Positions 4,975-7,821 of a DNA stretch of 7,821 nucleotides are shown here, in pieces. The notes beneath the pieces were generated by a model. That model was not told where the DNA came from. It worked only from the letters and a program-made list of their open reading frames with translations, and made no database searches. The first letter of the stretch is position 1; each line of letters begins with the position of its first letter. The translations under genes and the position numbers were made by a program. This stretch comes from Natrialbaceae archaeon Tc-Br11_E2g1 (GTDB taxonomy: Archaea; Halobacteriota; Halobacteria; Halobacteriales; Natrialbaceae), in assembly GCA_001564255.1 (NCBI GenBank), contig LKNC01000133.1, forward strand, positions 1 through 7,821, given 5' to 3'.

Positions 4975-4982
4975 GAGGACGG

Positions 4983-7349
4983 ATGCCGAGCGGACTGAAG
5001 CGGGACCTCGGCCTGCCTGAGACGTTCGCGATCGCGGTCGGCGCCATGATCGGGTCGGGGATCTTCGTCCTGCCCGGCGTCGCCTGGGTGCTGGCCGACG
5101 CCGCAGCAGTCCTCGGGTTCGTCATCGCGGCCATCCTCGTCCTCCCCGCGGCGCTGGCCGTCGCGGAGATGTCGACGGCGATCCCCGAAGACGGCGGCCC
5201 GTACCTCTACGTCGAGCGCAGCATGGGGCCGCTGCTCGGGACGATCGCCGGCGTCGGCACCTGGCTGATGCTGTCGTTGAAGAGCGCGCTCGCGCTGGTG
5301 GGGGGCGTCCCGTACCTGCTCTACGTCAGCGAGACCCTCGCGGAGTTCGTGACCCTGATCGCGGTCGTGCTCGCGATATTCTTTACCGTGATTAACCTCG
5401 TCAGCGCCGAGGGCTCGGGGAAACTGCAGTTCGGACTGGTGGGGGTTCTGGTGGCGATTCTCGCAGCGTACGTCTTCGCGGGTGCCCCACAGATCGAGGC
5501 CACCCGCGTCGAGGGTGCGTTCAGCCCGGCCGTGGGCGGTTCTGCGCTGCTCGAGGCGACGGCGATCGTCTTCATCTCCTACGCCGGGCTGACGAAAGTC
5601 GGCGCGGTCGCAGAGGAGGTCAAAGACCCGGGCCGGAACCTGCCGCTCGCGATCGGGTCGGCGCTCGCGTTCGTCGCCCTCGTTTACGCGGTCGTCGTCT
5701 ACGTGACCATCGGCGTCCTCGACATCCCGGCGGCGATCGACGGCACTACCGAAGCGATCCTCACGAGCGAGGGCGAGGGTGCGATCATCGCACTGGCGGC
5801 CGAGGAACTCCTGGGCGGGTTCGGTAGCGTCTTCGCGCTGGCGATCGTCGTCGCGGCGCTGATGGCCCTCGCCTCGACGGCCAACGCCGGGATCCTCGCC
5901 GCGTCGCGGTTCCCGATGGCGATGGCACGGGACGGCGTGTTCCCCTCGAAACTCGAGGAGGTGAGCGCGCGCTACGCGACGCCCGTCTACGCCGTGGCGC
6001 TGACGGGGACCGTCCTGGTCGTGCTGGTGGCGGTCTTCCCGATCCAGCAGGTCGCCGCCTTCGGGAGCGCCTTTCAGATCCTCGTGTTCATCATCCTGAA
6101 CGTCGCTCTGATCGGGTTCCGGGAGGGGGCGGTTCAGGAGTACGATCCGGCCTTCGAGACGCCGCTGTACCCGTGGATGCCGCTTTTCGGGATCACGGGC
6201 GGGGTGATCGTGCTGGCTTACACCGGCCTCGTCGCGGTCGTCGGGGCAGTAGGCATCGCCGTACTCGCCGGCGTCTGGTACTTCGCTTACGTCCGATACT
6301 ACCAGGGGGGGATCGATCGCGAGGGCGTCGCCCGGGCGCAAGTCCGCGAGAGCGTCGGGGGGTCGGCGACCGACCGCACCCGCGAACTGTTCGAGTCCAG
6401 ACAGGAGTACGACGTTCTGGTGGCGATCACCGAAGACACGCCGGATCGTGCCCGCCGCGACATGCTTCGGATCGCCCTCGATCTGGGCCGACTCCGATCG
6501 ACGGTCGTCTCGGTCGTCGAGTTCTACGACGAACCGGACCACATCCTCCCCTCGCGTCGGTCCAGAGTTCAGTCGACGGAGCTTCCGGACTGGTTCCCCG
6601 ACGACCCCGAGGACGCGCCGGAGTGGTTCCCGGCGGACGCGCTGGGGGGAGACCCCCGAACCTCCGGGGGCGAACCGGTGGCCGCGACGCTCGAGGATTC
6701 CAAGACGTCCGATGCACAGGTCGACTACCGGCGGATCGTCAGCGAGGACCACAAGGAGGCGATCGTCGACTTCGCGACCTTCGAGGAGATCGACCTCATC
6801 ATCACCGGGCGACACACCGACAACGGTATCGCCGGCCTCCTCGGCGCGAGCGAGACGGCGTGGCTGCAACAGAACGCCCCGTGTGACGTCGCCCTCGTCG
6901 AGGACCGAGGGCTCGAAGACGTCGAACGCGTCGCCGTCGCCAGCCGGGGCGGCGGGCCGTACGACCCGGTAAAAATCCTCCTGGCGGACGCGATCGCCGA
7001 GGAAGCCGGTGCGGAGATCGTCCTGGTTCGAGCGATCCCCGAGGACGCCGCCGAGAGCCGCCGGGAGACAGCGGAACGGTACCACAACGAACTGACGCGG
7101 ATCTGCACCGTCCCGGTCCGATCGCGCGTGCTCGAGACCGACGACGCGGTCGAGGGAATGGCCCGGTTCGCCGCCGACGCCGACCTGCTCGTCGTGGGCT
7201 CTGGCCCGGTCGGCGTCGAAGCGCGGTTCCGCGGCAGCGCCGCCGACGACCTCGTCGAAGCGGTCGACTGTACCGCCGTCATGGTCCAGACCTACGAGGG
7301 ACGGCAGCGAGGACTGCTCGAACGACTCATCAGGGACTACCTGTTCTGA
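4983..7349 (+). CDS. APC-family amino-acid permease fused to two C-terminal Usp-like domains
   Basis: This 788-aa inner-membrane transporter resembles the haloarchaeal Cat (cationic amino acid transporter-type) proteins. Residues 1-440 form an APC-superfamily permease with about 12 helices. Helix 1 has the unwound GAMIGSGIFVLPG (20-32). ISYAGLTKVGAVAEEVKDPG (198-217) is the helix-6/loop signature of this family. ASTANAGILAASRFPMAMARDG (297-318) is the conserved helix-8 region. Residues about 475-640 form the first Usp domain (YDVLVAITEDT to CDVALVE) and 647-770 the second (VERVAVASRGG to VMVQTYEG). Their nucleotide loops are degenerate: GRHTDNGIAGLLGASE (609-624) and GSGPVGVEARFRGS (739-752). 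The start at 4983 follows a GGAGG and begins with the cytoplasmic GLKRDLGL typical of the family; the longer frame from 4716 is rejected. The true substrate cannot be read from sequence. The Usp part probably gates or senses. Confidence 0.92.
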   Translation: MPSGLKRDLGLPETFAIAVGAMIGSGIFVLPGVAWVLADAAAVLGFVIAAILVLPAALAVAEMSTAIPEDGGPYLYVERSMGPLLGTIAGVGTWLMLSLKSALALVGGVPYLLYVSETLAEFVTLIAVVLAIFFTVINLVSAEGSGKLQFGLVGVLVAILAAYVFAGAPQIEATRVEGAFSPAVGGSALLEATAIVFISYAGLTKVGAVAEEVKDPGRNLPLAIGSALAFVALVYAVVVYVTIGVLDIPAAIDGTTEAILTSEGEGAIIALAAEELLGGFGSVFALAIVVAALMALASTANAGILAASRFPMAMARDGVFPSKLEEVSARYATPVYAVALTGTVLVVLVAVFPIQQVAAFGSAFQILVFIILNVALIGFREGAVQEYDPAFETPLYPWMPLFGITGGVIVLAYTGLVAVVGAVGIAVLAGVWYFAYVRYYQGGIDREGVARAQVRESVGGSATDRTRELFESRQEYDVLVAITEDTPDRARRDMLRIALDLGRLRSTVVSVVEFYDEPDHILPSRRSRVQSTELPDWFPDDPEDAPEWFPADALGGDPRTSGGEPVAATLEDSKTSDAQVDYRRIVSEDHKEAIVDFATFEEIDLIITGRHTDNGIAGLLGASETAWLQQNAPCDVALVEDRGLEDVERVAVASRGGGPYDPVKILLADAIAEEAGAEIVLVRAIPEDAAESRRETAERYHNELTRICTVPVRSRVLETDDAVEGMARFAADADLLVVGSGPVGVEARFRGSAADDLVEAVDCTAVMVQTYEGRQRGLLERLIRDYLF

Positions 7350-7455
7350 GACCACCCGGACGGCCCCCGCTCGCCTCGCCGCCGGGACCATGCTCATCCG
7401 TCTCCGATCCCGTGTATCGAAACCGACAAACCACGGGCCAACGAAGGGGCGGTGA
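7350..7455. other. Short gap before the methyltransferase gene
   Basis: These 106 bases hold no gene. A CGAAA sequence (7417-7421), resembling the haloarchaeal BRE, precedes a weakly AT-containing stretch about 27-35 bases before the next ATG, so a poor promoter may lie there. No clear TATA box or terminator hairpin is seen. Confidence 0.35.
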
Positions 7456-7821
7456 ATGGAGCCACTCGAGCGGTACCGGCCGATAATCGACGACTTCGAG
7501 GCGTTTCTCTCGGCCTGTAAGCGCCCGCTGGGGACGGCCGTGCGGGTGAACACGATCAAGGCCTCACCCGAGCGGGCGATGGCCACCCTCGAGGAAGCGG
7601 GCCTCGAGTACGAACAGGCGGCGTGGCACCCCACCGTCTTGGAGGTCGAGACCGACTCGCCGGGCGGGACGTGGGCCTCTTACCACGGCTTTACCCACGG
7701 TCAGGAGGTGGTTTCGTCCGTGCCGGCGGTCGTCCTCGACCCCCAGCCCGGCGAGCGGGTGTGGGACTCCTGTGGGGCCCCGGGCGGGAAGGCCACCCAG
7801 ATCGCCGCGCTGATGGACGAC
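7456..7821 (+). CDS. NOL1/NOP2/Sun-family RNA cytosine-C5 methyltransferase, 3' truncated
   Basis: The N-terminal 122 residues of an RsmB/NOP/Trm4-type enzyme are present; this family uses S-adenosylmethionine to methylate C5 of cytosine in tRNA or rRNA. The frame is open to the last base of the window. Visible landmarks are AVRVNTIKAS (28-37), the typical RNA-binding strand. HGFTHGQEVVSSVPAVVLDP (77-96) precedes the fold, and the SAM-binding motif I is WDSCGAPGGKATQIAALM (103-120). The catalytic TCS/Cys motifs would lie beyond the window. The ATG at 7456 directly follows GGTGA (7451-7455), too close for normal Shine-Dalgarno use, so a leaderless or weakly initiated message is possible. The family typically has about 300 aa in archaea. 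Whether tRNA or rRNA is the substrate cannot be decided. Confidence 0.92.
   Translation, partial: MEPLERYRPIIDDFEAFLSACKRPLGTAVRVNTIKASPERAMATLEEAGLEYEQAAWHPTVLEVETDSPGGTWASYHGFTHGQEVVSSVPAVVLDPQPGERVWDSCGAPGGKATQIAALMDD

Larger units (their letters stand above)
4661..4982 (+). other. 322-base gene-free leader/promoter region of the permease gene
   Basis: No credible gene is seen on either strand. The permease frame stays open upstream to 4716, but its translation there is Arg/Thr/Ser-rich low-complexity sequence with no homology to permeases, so it is treated as non-coding. The left third (about 4725-4800) is clearly more AT-rich and holds an inverted repeat and TATA-like elements. The right two thirds are GC-rich and end in a hairpin next to the ribosome binding site. 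If transcription starts near 4780, the message has a leader of roughly 200 bases, which is long for a haloarchaeon. Confidence 0.55.

Noticed and set aside
4716..4982. N-terminal extension of the permease frame
   Set aside because: The 89 extra residues are Arg/Thr/Ser/Pro-rich low complexity. APC permeases begin a few residues before the first helix, and a GGAGG stands before the ATG at 4983.
4758..7634. A 958-codon open frame on the minus strand
   Set aside because: It lies antisense to the whole permease-Usp gene, is Arg/Asp/Gly/Pro-rich without recognisable domains or membrane helices, and is the usual artefact of codon bias in GC-rich haloarchaeal DNA.
1..7821. Frequent CTCGAG and CGTCGTC-type short repeats
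   Set aside because: These follow from Leu-Glu (CTC GAG) and Val/Asp codon preference in haloarchaeal genes and show no spacing or clustering that suggests a functional repeat.

Overview
The window looks like chromosomal DNA of a halophilic archaeon (Halobacteria). It is very GC-rich and the proteins are strongly acidic (many Asp/Glu, few Lys). Promoters have a TATA-like element about 27 bases before an ATG, the arrangement expected of leaderless haloarchaeal transcripts. The gene families present (a MutS2-like ATPase, a short cis-prenyltransferase paralogue, a DUF92 membrane protein, single-domain Usp proteins, an APC permease fused to Usp domains, a NOL1/NOP2/Sun methylase) are all common in haloarchaea. 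The assignment rests on these traits and not on a database search. No mobile element, CRISPR array, tRNA or rRNA was seen.

Left part (1-2119): the 3' end of a MutS-family ATPase gene on the + strand converges with a minus-strand series. Read 5' to 3' on the minus strand, that series is a cis-prenyltransferase-like gene, a 189-aa haloarchaeal conserved protein (DUF6735-like), and a 35-residue single-span membrane protein rich in Trp and Met. The convergent gap (578-690) holds two hairpin-forming inverted repeats, probably transcription termination signals.

Middle part (2120-3671): the cis-prenyltransferase-like gene and a 441-aa DUF92/VTE6-type membrane protein diverge from a 146-base region with two interrupted palindromes. 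Both families act on polyprenyl phosphates or diphosphates, so the pair may serve polyprenyl (dolichyl) phosphate supply for cell-surface glycosylation. The cis-prenyltransferase homologue has lost the catalytic N-terminal DGN signature but keeps the C-terminal half. This resembles the non-catalytic Nus1/NgBR subunit of heteromeric enzymes and is the most interesting observation in the window.

Right part (3672-7821): two single-domain universal stress proteins diverge from back-to-back leaderless promoters. One has a perfect ATP-binding motif and the other lacks it. They are followed by a 788-aa amino-acid permease with two Usp-like domains fused to its cytoplasmic end, preceded by a 322-base leader/promoter region with a hairpin touching the ribosome binding site. 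Four Usp-type domains within about 3.7 kb suggest a transport-control locus. The window ends inside a NOL1/NOP2/Sun-family RNA cytosine-C5 methyltransferase gene.
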